From: Kangiella marina
GTDB taxonomy: Bacteria; Pseudomonadota; Gammaproteobacteria; Enterobacterales; Kangiellaceae
DNA length: 64,000 bases
Assembly (NCBI RefSeq): GCF_039541235.1
Contig: NZ_BAABFV010000002.1
Coordinates: 310,001-374,000 of the forward strand
Reading direction: 5' to 3'
The translations under genes and the position numbers were made by a program. Below the pieces are notes generated by a model. The model was not told the DNA's origin. It worked only from the letters and a program-made list of their open reading frames with translations, and did not search any database. Position 1 is the stretch's first letter, and each line of letters opens with the position of its first letter. Below, piece by piece: positions 54,807 to 63,036 of this stretch.

Positions 54807-55190
54807 CTAGATCAGGCAGTAAATGATAAAAATACCGAGGGCGAGACAGAGAATACCGTAAAAATGGATCAGTTTTATAATGGTTGGAATGATTTTTTTG
54901 GCGAAATTATGATGCCAGCGCCATGGTAAACCAACTAGCATGAGGGAGGTTATAATAATAACCCAACCGAAGATGCCAAAGAATTCGCTAAATGCCATGT
55001 GTGGTGCGTGTACAACGATCGCACCTCCGACAATCAGTCTCAAGGTTTGCTCTAGAAAGTGGTGCCATGGGGTTTTAACAAAAGCGTTTAGGAAGCTAAT
55101 GGCTTTGGATTTATCCACGAGAACGATGATCTCAAATAGAATAAGCCCTAGAGCGAAAAGCCATACAATCGTTTCAGCGATGAATGCCAT
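54807..55190 (-). CDS. hypothetical membrane protein
   Basis: 127 residues with four membrane helices (IVWLFALGLILFEIIVLVD, LRLIVGGAIVVHAPHMAF, FGIFGWVIIITSLMLVGL, GILCLALGIFIIYCLI). The motif GLPWRWHHNFAKKIIP lies on one side. No family recognised. It is 30 bases downstream of ogt on the same strand. Confidence 0.6.
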   Translation of the reverse strand: MAFIAETIVWLFALGLILFEIIVLVDKSKAISFLNAFVKTPWHHFLEQTLRLIVGGAIVVHAPHMAFSEFFGIFGWVIIITSLMLVGLPWRWHHNFAKKIIPTIIKLIHFYGILCLALGIFIIYCLI

Positions 55191-55220
55191 GGTTAACCTT
55201 GTAGCTGTATCGATTCTTAG

Positions 55221-55709
55221 TTATAGCACGCCTTCATGCTTGAGTAACCATTCTTTGGCTGCGAGTCCGCCGGCATAGCCAGTCAGAGTGCCATTGGCGC
55301 CAATAACGCGATGGCAAGGCACAATAATGGAAATAGGGTTTTTACCATTGGCAGCACCCACAGCTCGGCTAGCATTTTTATTACCGATAGCTTGTGCCAG
55401 TTGACCATAGTTCCAAGTCTGCCCAAAGGGGATAGTGGTTAGTATGCGCCAGACTTTTTGCTGAAAATCCGTGCCGGTTGATTGCAGTGGTATGTCGAAG
55501 CAAGTTCGTTGGCCTTGAAAATATTCTGCAAGCTGGGATCTTGTGTTTTCCAGTATCGCGTTTGATTGGTGGGTCAGTTCAGAGTCGAGAACTTTTCCCC
55601 ACGGCTTAAACAATAGCGCCTTTAGGTGCGTATTGGTTGCGTAAAGATGCGCGGCCCCGAATGGGCAGTCCACTTTTTGGTAATAGATGGGTTGGTAATC
55701 TAGTGTCAT
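55221..55709 (-). CDS. ogt: methylated-DNA--protein-cysteine methyltransferase
   Basis: A suicide repair protein that takes methyl groups from O6-methylguanine. 162 residues; the acceptor C132 is in the motif [10 protein letters not shown], the recognition helix contains [13 protein letters not shown], and the C-terminal [17 protein letters not shown] is standard. The ATG at 55709 fits the family; a longer frame does not. It lies 17 bases after the AdaA-AlkA gene. Confidence 0.94.
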   Translation of the reverse strand: MTLDYQPIYYQKVDCPFGAAHLYATNTHLKALLFKPWGKVLDSELTHQSNAILENTRSQLAEYFQGQRTCFDIPLQSTGTDFQQKVWRILTTIPFGQTWNYGQLAQAIGNKNASRAVGAANGKNPISIIVPCHRVIGANGTLTGYAGGLAAKEWLLKHEGVL

Positions 55710-55726
55710 CGTCGTTCCCGTTACCG

Positions 55727-57103
55727 TTATAGCGAGTTCCACAGCTGAAGCGTGGCGTAACTTCGCCACGGACTCCAGCTGTCTGTGTCTGTGATTTCAA
55801 GGGCTTCTATGGCTTTAATAACGCCTAAGTCTTTTTCCGGGAAAGCATCCGTGTCTTGTCCGCTGCGAAGCTTAATGTATTCGTAACTCCAAGGGCCGAT
55901 GCCTTTAATGTCGAGAATGTCAGACAGGCTAATATCGCTTTGAGTATGCTCTGCCTCAACAAACCAAGCCGCAAAGTCGGTTAGGGTTTGTTTGCGTCGG
56001 TTCGGCATTTTTAAGAAACTCAAGTCGGCCTTCATGACTTCTGTAGGCGTTGGGAAAAGTTTATGCTGTTCATTATAGGTCGCGCCGACACGTTCAATCA
56101 GCTTGTGGGTATGACCGTAAGCTGCTTTAACCGAGACTTGCTGTCCGAGTATGGCTTTGATGCCAGCTTCAAACGTGTTCCAGCATGCAGGTAAGCGCAA
56201 TCCTTTACAGATGATCGGTTTGAGTTTTGTATCTTTAGCGAGATGTTTTTCAATGGTGCTAACATCACTCTCTAAATCCAGAACTTGTTTGATTTGTGCG
56301 ATCGCAGGCATCAGTTGCGCGTTGTCTTGCAGTTCAATATCTACCGAAAAACGGTGCTTACTCGGTTGATGAGTCGCTTTAAACCAACCCTGCGTTTGAT
56401 TAATGCTAAAGGTTCGGCTGTAACTGTTATCGCTAACGGACTCAATGAGCGGTAATTCGCGAAGCTTTAAAAAGCGCTGCATTTGCGCCCAATTATAGGG
56501 TGGGCGATAAGAAAGCTGCAGTGTAATACTGACGCTTTTTAACTCGGAGCGACTGGCCTTTTTACGAAGTTCGCTGGGCGATAAACGCATAGTTGCTTTG
56601 AAGCTATCATTAAAGCGCCTGACGCTGTTAAAGCCAGAACTGAGCGCAATTTCGGTAATGGGTAAATCAGTTTGTTGCAGTAACTGTCTGGCCAGCATGA
56701 GCTTGTGGTGGTTGGCAAAACTTTGTGGGGACATCCCTAAGTGTTGCTCAAATATTTTTCGCAAGTAGCGATCGCTAATACCGAGCGACGCACTAAAACT
56801 TTGTACCGACTGATTATTTAAAGCGCCTGACTGGATACGTTGCATCGCTTTACGCAAGATTGCTTCATTGCCTAACCATGCGGCTGATTGGGGTGCTGAT
56901 TCCGGGCGGCAGCGTAGGCAAGGGCGAAAGCCAGCTTCTTGTGCTTGGACTGCGCTTTGATAATAAATCACATTCTTTTCTTTCGGCGGACTGGCGGGGC
57001 AGATCGGACGACAGTAAATTTTTGTGGTTTTTACAGCGATAAAAAACTTCCCATCATAGCGGGAGTCTCTGGCCAATCGTGCTTTTTGAAACGTTTTCAT
57101 CAT
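55727..57103 (-). CDS. AdaA-AraC-AlkA fusion, DNA alkylation repair
   Basis: 458 residues in three parts. Residues 1-75: Ada zinc domain with cysteines in YCRPICPAS and CLRCRP, which accepts methyl groups from phosphotriesters. Residues 85-185: AraC-type helix-turn-helix pair ([20 protein letters not shown]). Residues 190-458: AlkA 3-methyladenine glycosylase, with the helix-hairpin-helix [20 protein letters not shown] and catalytic aspartate in [14 protein letters not shown]. It is likely both sensor-activator and repair enzyme, in an operon with ogt. Confidence 0.93.
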   Translation of the reverse strand: MMKTFQKARLARDSRYDGKFFIAVKTTKIYCRPICPASPPKEKNVIYYQSAVQAQEAGFRPCLRCRPESAPQSAAWLGNEAILRKAMQRIQSGALNNQSVQSFSASLGISDRYLRKIFEQHLGMSPQSFANHHKLMLARQLLQQTDLPITEIALSSGFNSVRRFNDSFKATMRLSPSELRKKASRSELKSVSITLQLSYRPPYNWAQMQRFLKLRELPLIESVSDNSYSRTFSINQTQGWFKATHQPSKHRFSVDIELQDNAQLMPAIAQIKQVLDLESDVSTIEKHLAKDTKLKPIICKGLRLPACWNTFEAGIKAILGQQVSVKAAYGHTHKLIERVGATYNEQHKLFPTPTEVMKADLSFLKMPNRRKQTLTDFAAWFVEAEHTQSDISLSDILDIKGIGPWSYEYIKLRSGQDTDAFPEKDLGVIKAIEALEITDTDSWSPWRSYATLQLWNSL

Positions 57104-57248
57104 AAGGTGTCACCGAGAGTCATGACTCCATGCTATCACTTTTTTTGGGTTGTACTAGCCAAAATCGGAACTGAATGATGAATAGGGAACTCAAGGTCTT
57201 GGTAAGAGTCCTATCATGAGTAGTTCTTAAACATTCCTCGGCGGTAAT

Positions 57249-57866
57249 ATGATGAAAAAAATAGTTTGCCTGATGATGCTCTTACTGACTGCGCCCCTTT
57301 TTAGCGCTAGCCTCAAAGCTAACACTCTACAGGGGCAGCTAGTCGATGCAGCTTTAGAGCGCACTGAGCACTTTGTTGTTTATGAAGGCTCCTACCGCAG
57401 CATTGATTATCCGATGGGGGATGTTCCAAAGAATATTGGCGTCTGTACGGATGTGATTATCCGAAGTTACCGTGCTCTGGGGATTGATTTACAGCAATTG
57501 ATTCATGAGGATATGACTGCTGATTTCGGTGACTATCCCGATATTTGGGGACTCACCAAACCTGATACCAATATTGATCATCGCCGTGTACCGAATTTAG
57601 AGCGATTTTTTGAGCGTCATGGAGAGACATTAGCCGTCACCGATAAATCCGAAGACTATCAACCAGGCGATATTGTTAGTTGGCGTCTTGAAGGCGGCTT
57701 CCCGCACATTGGTATTGTCACGAGTAAAAAGTCCGAAACCAGTGACAACTTTATGATTGTCCATAATATTGGTTTAGGGCCGAAACTTGAGGATGTGTTG
57801 TTTCATTATCCTATCGCTGGGCACTACCGATACCTCCACGTATCGAGCGAAATTCCTGTGCACTAA
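57249..57866 (+). CDS. exported DUF1287 protein (YijF-like, NlpC/P60-like fold)
   Basis: 205 residues with a signal peptide ending KAN (about residue 25). Family motifs: YRSIDYPMGDVPKNIGVCTD, with the probable catalytic cysteine, VIIRSYRALGIDLQQLIHED, and GFPHIGIVTSKK with a histidine. The domain resembles NlpC/P60 cysteine peptidases, so a cell-wall substrate is plausible but unproven. Tandem ATGs at 57249 and 57252 leave the start uncertain by one residue. Confidence 0.83.
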   Translation: MMKKIVCLMMLLLTAPLFSASLKANTLQGQLVDAALERTEHFVVYEGSYRSIDYPMGDVPKNIGVCTDVIIRSYRALGIDLQQLIHEDMTADFGDYPDIWGLTKPDTNIDHRRVPNLERFFERHGETLAVTDKSEDYQPGDIVSWRLEGGFPHIGIVTSKKSETSDNFMIVHNIGLGPKLEDVLFHYPIAGHYRYLHVSSEIPVH

Positions 57867-57933
57867 CCAAACAAGCGTTTGAACAAAATTAATACAGAGT
57901 ACAGACCAGTGCCCGTCGAGGGCAAAGTTACCT

Positions 57934-57962
57934 TTTATAAGACTATGATTTTGGGTTAGAAT
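57934..57962 (+). promoter_or_regulatory. possible accA promoter
   Basis: TTTATA (57934-57939), 17 bases, TAGAAT (57957-57962), 38 bases before the accA ATG. A moderate match only. Confidence 0.35.
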
Positions 57963-57999
57963 AGAGAAATTACGCCATAAATAAACTAGTTGAATAGGC

Positions 58000-58959
58000 A
58001 TGAGTTTGAACTTTTTAGATTTTGAGCGCCCAATTGCAGAGCTTGAAGCGCAAATTGATGAATTACGCTTAACTGGTGAAGATTCGAATATCAACATCAG
58101 TGAGGAAATTGAACGCTTGCAGAAGAAGTCTAAAGACTTAACCAAGAAAATCTTCTCGGACTTGTCAGCATGGCAGGTTGCTCAGTTAGCACGTCACCCA
58201 CAACGTCCGTACACTCGTGATTATATCGAGCATGTGTTTGACGACTTTGATGAGTTAGCGGGTGATCGCGCATTCTCTGATGATGCTTCAATCGTCGGTG
58301 GTCTGGCGCGGTTAGAGGGCAAGCCTTGTGTGGTTATTGGTCATCAGAAAGGCCGTGACACTAAAGCCAAGATTAAACACAACTTCGGGATGTCTCGCCC
58401 AGAAGGTTACCGTAAAGCGAAGCGCTTGATGGAAATGGCTGAGCGATTCAGCTTACCGGTATTCACCTTTATTGACACTCCAGGAGCTTTCCCTGGCGTC
58501 GGTGCAGAAGAGCGTGGCCAGAGTGAAGCGATTGCGCGTAACCTAAAAGTGATGGCAACTTTGAAGTCGCCAATTATTGCTACGGTTATCGGTGAAGGCG
58601 GTTCTGGTGGTGCTTTGGCGATTGGTGTCGGTGATAAGGTGAACATGCTTCAATACTCTACTTACTCGGTTATTTCGCCAGAAGGCTGTGCTTCAATTCT
58701 TTGGAAAAGCGCTGAGAAAGCAGAAGAAGCAGCAGATGCTATGGGGATCACGGCTGAGCGCATTAAAGAGCTTGGGTTAATAGATAATATTGTCCAAGAA
58801 CCTCTAGGTGGCGCGCACCGAGATTACGTCGACATGAGTAAAAACTTGAAAGCCCAGCTAATTCAAGATTTAGATAGTCTTGAAAGCCTAGATACAGATA
58901 AGTTACTTGATCGTCGTTACGATAAGTTGATGGCTTTCGGTGAAGTCACCGAGGGCTAA
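58000..58959 (+). CDS. accA: acetyl-CoA carboxylase carboxyltransferase subunit alpha
   Basis: AccA with AccD transfers the carboxyl group to acetyl-CoA, forming malonyl-CoA for fatty acid synthesis. 319 residues: [20 protein letters not shown] at the start, [28 protein letters not shown]-type sequence ([18 protein letters not shown]), [20 protein letters not shown] and [15 protein letters not shown]. Followed nine bases later by tilS, as in E. coli. Confidence 0.97.
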   Translation: MSLNFLDFERPIAELEAQIDELRLTGEDSNINISEEIERLQKKSKDLTKKIFSDLSAWQVAQLARHPQRPYTRDYIEHVFDDFDELAGDRAFSDDASIVGGLARLEGKPCVVIGHQKGRDTKAKIKHNFGMSRPEGYRKAKRLMEMAERFSLPVFTFIDTPGAFPGVGAEERGQSEAIARNLKVMATLKSPIIATVIGEGGSGGALAIGVGDKVNMLQYSTYSVISPEGCASILWKSAEKAEEAADAMGITAERIKELGLIDNIVQEPLGGAHRDYVDMSKNLKAQLIQDLDSLESLDTDKLLDRRYDKLMAFGEVTEG

Positions 58960-58968
58960 GTTCCTTCC

Positions 58969-60231
58969 ATGAATCATAACGAGCCAGTAACTGCGGCAGT
59001 CAGTCGTTTTCTGGCTCTGGATTCTTCCAAAAACACTTCCTCGTATTTAGTCGCACTGAGTGGTGGCGCGGATTCTGTTGCGTTGTTACATGCCTTTTCG
59101 CAGCAGGTTGATGCCTCTCGCTTGAAAGCGGTGTATATCGATCATCAGCTTCAATCGATATCCTCTGAATGGGCAGCATTCAATCGACAGTTGTGCCAAG
59201 CTTTAGGGGTCGATTTTGAGGTTATTTCGGTTGAGGTTGCATCAGCGTCAAGCCTTGAAGCAGAAGCTCGTAAGGCTCGCTACCAGGCTTTGTCCTCGTT
59301 AATTCAGAACAATCAGTGCTTGCTTACCGGCCACCACCAAGATGATCAGGCTGAGACGTTATTATTACAACTTTTTCGTGGGGCCGGGTCCAAAGGGCTG
59401 TCAGCAATGCCTGCATTTACTCCGTTTAGCCATGGAGCCCATGCCCGTCCTTTGCTTGGGGTTACAAAGCAGGATATTCAGAACTATTGTCAGCGCCAAT
59501 CTCTTGATTATGTCGACGATCCTTCGAACCAAAATACTCAGCACCGACGAAACTTTTTACGACATAAGCTGTTGCCGTTAGCGGAAGCTGAGTGGCCAGA
59601 GATTAAAGCAACCCTTGCTCGAGCAAGTCAGTTGCAGGCTGCTACTCAAGAAATTATTGACGAAGTAGCGCAAAAAGATTTGGAGCTGTGTCTTAGTGAC
59701 AAAGATGAATTATCGGTGACGGGTATAAAGTCACTTTCAGAGGCTCGACAAAATAATGTGTTGCGACATTGGCTGCAATTATTGGGGCAGGAGATGCCAA
59801 GCCAAAAAGTGTTGCAGCAGTTAAAACAACAAATGCTTGAGGCTGAAAGCGGAGCACATCCTAGTATAGAATTTTCCGGCGGTTCGGTTAAGCGCTTCCA
59901 AGGGGACTTACTTTGGGTTAGCGACCTCAAGCCTTTTGAATTAAGTCCTGTAAGTTGGGACGGTCAAACGGATTTGGTCGTTGCCGATACACTGAAGCTA
60001 CCGTCAGACTGGCTCAAAACTCACCATCCTGAACTCGTTGGCGAAAAACTGAGGGTTCAAACACGCCAAGGAGGTGAGCGTTTGAGAAAGCTCAATGCCA
60101 GTCATACCACGAGCCTCAAAAATTACTTTCAAGAGTCAGGTCTCGCGCCTTGGCAACGTCAACAAGCGCTATTAATTCTGCACAATGACGAAGTCAAAGC
60201 GGTGTACACGGAGCATCTGAGTCATCACTAA
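58969..60231 (+). CDS. tilS: tRNA(Ile)-lysidine synthase
   Basis: TilS modifies cytidine 34 of the AUA-reading isoleucine tRNA to lysidine. PP-loop ATPase motif SGGADS (residues 31-36), TGHHQDDQAETLLLQLFRGA, and a C-terminal RNA-binding domain (VQTRQGGERLRKLNASHTTS). 420 residues. Its last four bases overlap the 3' end of the convergent minus-strand gene. Confidence 0.96.
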   Translation: MNHNEPVTAAVSRFLALDSSKNTSSYLVALSGGADSVALLHAFSQQVDASRLKAVYIDHQLQSISSEWAAFNRQLCQALGVDFEVISVEVASASSLEAEARKARYQALSSLIQNNQCLLTGHHQDDQAETLLLQLFRGAGSKGLSAMPAFTPFSHGAHARPLLGVTKQDIQNYCQRQSLDYVDDPSNQNTQHRRNFLRHKLLPLAEAEWPEIKATLARASQLQAATQEIIDEVAQKDLELCLSDKDELSVTGIKSLSEARQNNVLRHWLQLLGQEMPSQKVLQQLKQQMLEAESGAHPSIEFSGGSVKRFQGDLLWVSDLKPFELSPVSWDGQTDLVVADTLKLPSDWLKTHHPELVGEKLRVQTRQGGERLRKLNASHTTSLKNYFQESGLAPWQRQQALLILHNDEVKAVYTEHLSHH

Positions 60232-61283
60232 AACGTGTCATCAAGCTTTTTAAGGCTCCAGTTATGATGCTGCGCCCAAGATTTAACGATACGGTTGTCG
60301 TGTGAGTTGTCCAAAGGGCGAAAGCCGGCTGTCGGGTTATGCAGAGCGTCTTCTATCGCAAGATTGTGGGCAAAAAAGATGGGGTCTAAAAACTCCATGA
60401 GTGTGGGCTCTTCAAGGGCGAAATTCACCGGCTTTTTGTTTGCTAAAACGGATTTTTCTGAAAAATTAAAACCAAACTCATCTTCTGCTCCAGCGTTGGC
60501 GAGAATTTTCCCCTTAAACCATCGGCGCTTATAGCTTTGACTCAATAAATCTTTAATTCCAGTTGCTGTGATGATGATGTCAGCGTCTTTAATGGCGATT
60601 TCAACATCTTTTTGCTCAGAACCAGAAACCGCAGTATATCCCTTGGATGTAATAAGGTTTAAGCGCTCTGGTAGCATGTCGATAACTGTAATATGAGGTG
60701 TTTTTTGGGCAAAGTAATAAGCAATACCGGTTCCCACTTTTCCAAAGCCAAAGATTAACACTTTTTTATTATCAATAGGCTGCTTTGATAATTGACTGAT
60801 TGCTCGATACACGCCTTCACCCGTTCCCAAACAGGTTTCCAAGGACTTCAATCGGGTATCATCGACTGAGACAATAGGGGATTGAGTGTCTTGGTAATTC
60901 TCGTAACGAATAGCTCCTGTACGTGTTAACTCTACGATTCCTTTGGTGGCCTGGCATTGGTTGACTAACTCAGCACCACAATCCAGTAGGAAGTCGTAAG
61001 TGCCCTTTAATTGGTGTAGTGGAGTATAGAGAACACCTTCTTTTTCTAAAACCTCGAGCGTTTCCTTGGACTCTTTGATGAAGCTTGGGTTGGTGACGGT
61101 TAAGACCGCTCCTGATTCTTTTAAGCAAGCAATCTTTAATAAAGTGGTGCGAGTCAAAGGTACGTTGTGGGCTATGGTCATGCCTGCAAAAGGCTTTCGG
61201 ATACGATAGTCTTCAAGCATGCGGTGCATGAATGGCGCAGTAGAAACAGGGTAAAGCTCGAAGTAATGGCTAAAATTGTTCAT
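60228..61283 (-). CDS. S-adenosylhomocysteinase-like NAD-binding protein, catalytic residues changed
   Basis: 351 residues from the ATG at 61283 (no clear ribosome site). The C-terminal half has an NAD-binding Rossmann domain like that of S-adenosylhomocysteine hydrolase (KKVLIFGFGKVGTGIAYYF, then ADIIITATGIKDLL and ILANAGAEDEFGF). Segments ELVNQCQATKGIVELTRTGA and ETCLGTGEGVYRAI follow the hydrolase pattern, but by my alignment the catalytic residues equivalent to D131, E156, K186 and D190 of the mammalian enzyme are C, L, L and E, and H55 is P. It is shorter than true hydrolases (430-490). The role is unknown. Confidence 0.7.
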   Translation of the reverse strand: MNNFSHYFELYPVSTAPFMHRMLEDYRIRKPFAGMTIAHNVPLTRTTLLKIACLKESGAVLTVTNPSFIKESKETLEVLEKEGVLYTPLHQLKGTYDFLLDCGAELVNQCQATKGIVELTRTGAIRYENYQDTQSPIVSVDDTRLKSLETCLGTGEGVYRAISQLSKQPIDNKKVLIFGFGKVGTGIAYYFAQKTPHITVIDMLPERLNLITSKGYTAVSGSEQKDVEIAIKDADIIITATGIKDLLSQSYKRRWFKGKILANAGAEDEFGFNFSEKSVLANKKPVNFALEEPTLMEFLDPIFFAHNLAIEDALHNPTAGFRPLDNSHDNRIVKSWAQHHNWSLKKLDDTF

Positions 61284-61296
61284 GGGTGTGGGGTTT

Positions 61297-62457
61297 TTAT
61301 TTTTTAAAGAAAGCCAAGATGTTGGCTTCTTGACGCATGGCGTCATTATAGCCAAGCTCGATCAGTCTTTGCGTGAAGCCTTTATCAAATAACAAATAGC
61401 TGAGAATACCGTTCCCATCAACACTATCAACACCAATACGTTTAAAAAAGAAACGCAGGCCGCGGGGAAGGTTTTTAAAATACTCTCCAGCCAGTTCCGC
61501 AGGCTCAATGCTAGGGGAGATAATAAAGGTGTTGACTGGCTTTAACGTAAGCTGCTCACGAACTACGTCGGATTCGGGGATGTGTGCGAGCAAGGTATTG
61601 ACGCGCATCAGTCTTTCGATGTCGCTTTCAAGGCTATCAATAAAGATACTATCAAATAAGTGTCCGCCAATGTCACCAACGGTGGGAATGGAGGACTTAT
61701 GCTCAGGTTCGCCTCTTAGTGGTTTTACCGTGACCACGAAAAGTTTATCAGCACCGAGGTGTAGCGCAGGGCTCAAAGGCGTCAAAAAGCGTAAAGAGCC
61801 ATCACCAAAGTGCTCATCATCAATCTCTTGTGATGGAAAAACCATTGGTATTGCCGACGAGGCTAAAAGGTGATCAACGTTTAGGATGTCAGCACGACCG
61901 TAACGTCGAAAGCGCTTCCACTCCACAAGATCAGGGTGCCCTTGGAAGAAGCTAACCGAGTTTCCAGTGTTGTAGTTATAGCAAGTGGTGCAAACGGCTT
62001 TAAGCAGCCCTGCTTGTTGGTTATTTTGAATATCCTCAAAGCGGATAACTTTTTCAAGTAAGTTCCTCAATGGAGTATTATTCAAAAGCGACAACGGTTG
62101 CTTTAAGTTTTGTTTGGCACGAATGATATTCCACAGCCAGCGCATTCCATTTTTGGTCAAACTTCTAAGATCAGTTTTATAAACGTGGTCAGGGCTGAAG
62201 TTAGCCCAGATTTCTTCCAGTCGTTTGGTGCCGTAATCAAATTGATGATTGTTACTGGCCATAGCCACAGCATTGATAGCTCCTGCTGAGGTGCCTGTAA
62301 TAATATTGAAAGGTGAGCGTTTGGGCTGTTCTAAAATTTCGTTGACAGCTTTGAGTACCCCAGCTTGATAAGCTGCGCGAGCACCACCACCGGATAGAAT
62401 AAGTCCAGCCGAATTATCATTCAGCTCATCATTAAGAACTTTGCTGTCTTTGGACAT
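61297..62457 (-). CDS. patatin-like phospholipase
   Basis: A serine lipid acyl hydrolase. Oxyanion motif LSGGGARAAYQAGVL (residues 21-35), nucleophile S57 in GTSAGA, and dyad aspartate D219 in HFGDGS. 386 residues; no signal peptide or membrane segment, so cytoplasmic or peripheral. It starts two bases after the stop of the lytic transglycosylase gene, so the two are in one operon. Confidence 0.9.
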   Translation of the reverse strand: MSKDSKVLNDELNDNSAGLILSGGGARAAYQAGVLKAVNEILEQPKRSPFNIITGTSAGAINAVAMASNNHQFDYGTKRLEEIWANFSPDHVYKTDLRSLTKNGMRWLWNIIRAKQNLKQPLSLLNNTPLRNLLEKVIRFEDIQNNQQAGLLKAVCTTCYNYNTGNSVSFFQGHPDLVEWKRFRRYGRADILNVDHLLASSAIPMVFPSQEIDDEHFGDGSLRFLTPLSPALHLGADKLFVVTVKPLRGEPEHKSSIPTVGDIGGHLFDSIFIDSLESDIERLMRVNTLLAHIPESDVVREQLTLKPVNTFIISPSIEPAELAGEYFKNLPRGLRFFFKRIGVDSVDGNGILSYLLFDKGFTQRLIELGYNDAMRQEANILAFFKK

Positions 62458-62459
62458 GA

Positions 62460-63026
62460 CTAGAGTGCCCAGCGTTTACGGAGTGCAGCGTAGACTTTAT
62501 TGGGGTATTTGGCTCGGCCACGTGAACCATTATAGCGACCTAAAGCATAAGTGAGGTTATTCTTTTCTCTATCAATGTAGAGTTTAAGGATATAACAGCC
62601 ATAACGGATGTTGGTTTCCATATCAAACAATGAGTCCTCAGGATGACCGATTTCTTTTTTCCAGAATGGCATAATTTGCATTAACCCTCTGGCATTAGCC
62701 ACTGATAAGGCGTAGCGGTCAAAGTTACTTTCCACCTCCATGATGGCCAAAACTAACTGTGGATCGACGTTTGCCTCATTAGCGTAACGGTGGACAAGAC
62801 TGAGGATTTTTAAACGCTCGTCGGATGGAATATGAGGAGCCCGACGCTTCAGCCGGCCTTCCATATCCTTCATCCAGACGGTTGCATCGTATTTATCGAC
62901 AAAGTGATGTTCTTGTTCCATCAAGTTTTTCAACTGATCTGCAAATGCTTGATCGGGACGGTCTTGTGCAAAGAGTGCACCGCCCCAAAGCATGAATATC
63001 AGTAATAGCAGCGTATTGCGTAACAT
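62460..63026 (-). CDS. lytic transglycosylase, SLT domain
   Basis: Cleaves peptidoglycan glycan strands. 188 residues with a signal peptide ending LFA (residue 20). The SLT domain spans about 85-185, with catalytic E99 in IMEVESNFDRYALS, then ANARGLMQIMPFWKKEIG and YALGRYNGSRGRAKYP. It is ten bases downstream of proS; this pairing occurs in other gammaproteobacteria, including Pseudomonas. Confidence 0.92.
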   Translation of the reverse strand: MLRNTLLLLIFMLWGGALFAQDRPDQAFADQLKNLMEQEHHFVDKYDATVWMKDMEGRLKRRAPHIPSDERLKILSLVHRYANEANVDPQLVLAIMEVESNFDRYALSVANARGLMQIMPFWKKEIGHPEDSLFDMETNIRYGCYILKLYIDREKNNLTYALGRYNGSRGRAKYPNKVYAALRKRWAL

Positions 63027-63036
63027 CCTGTGACGA

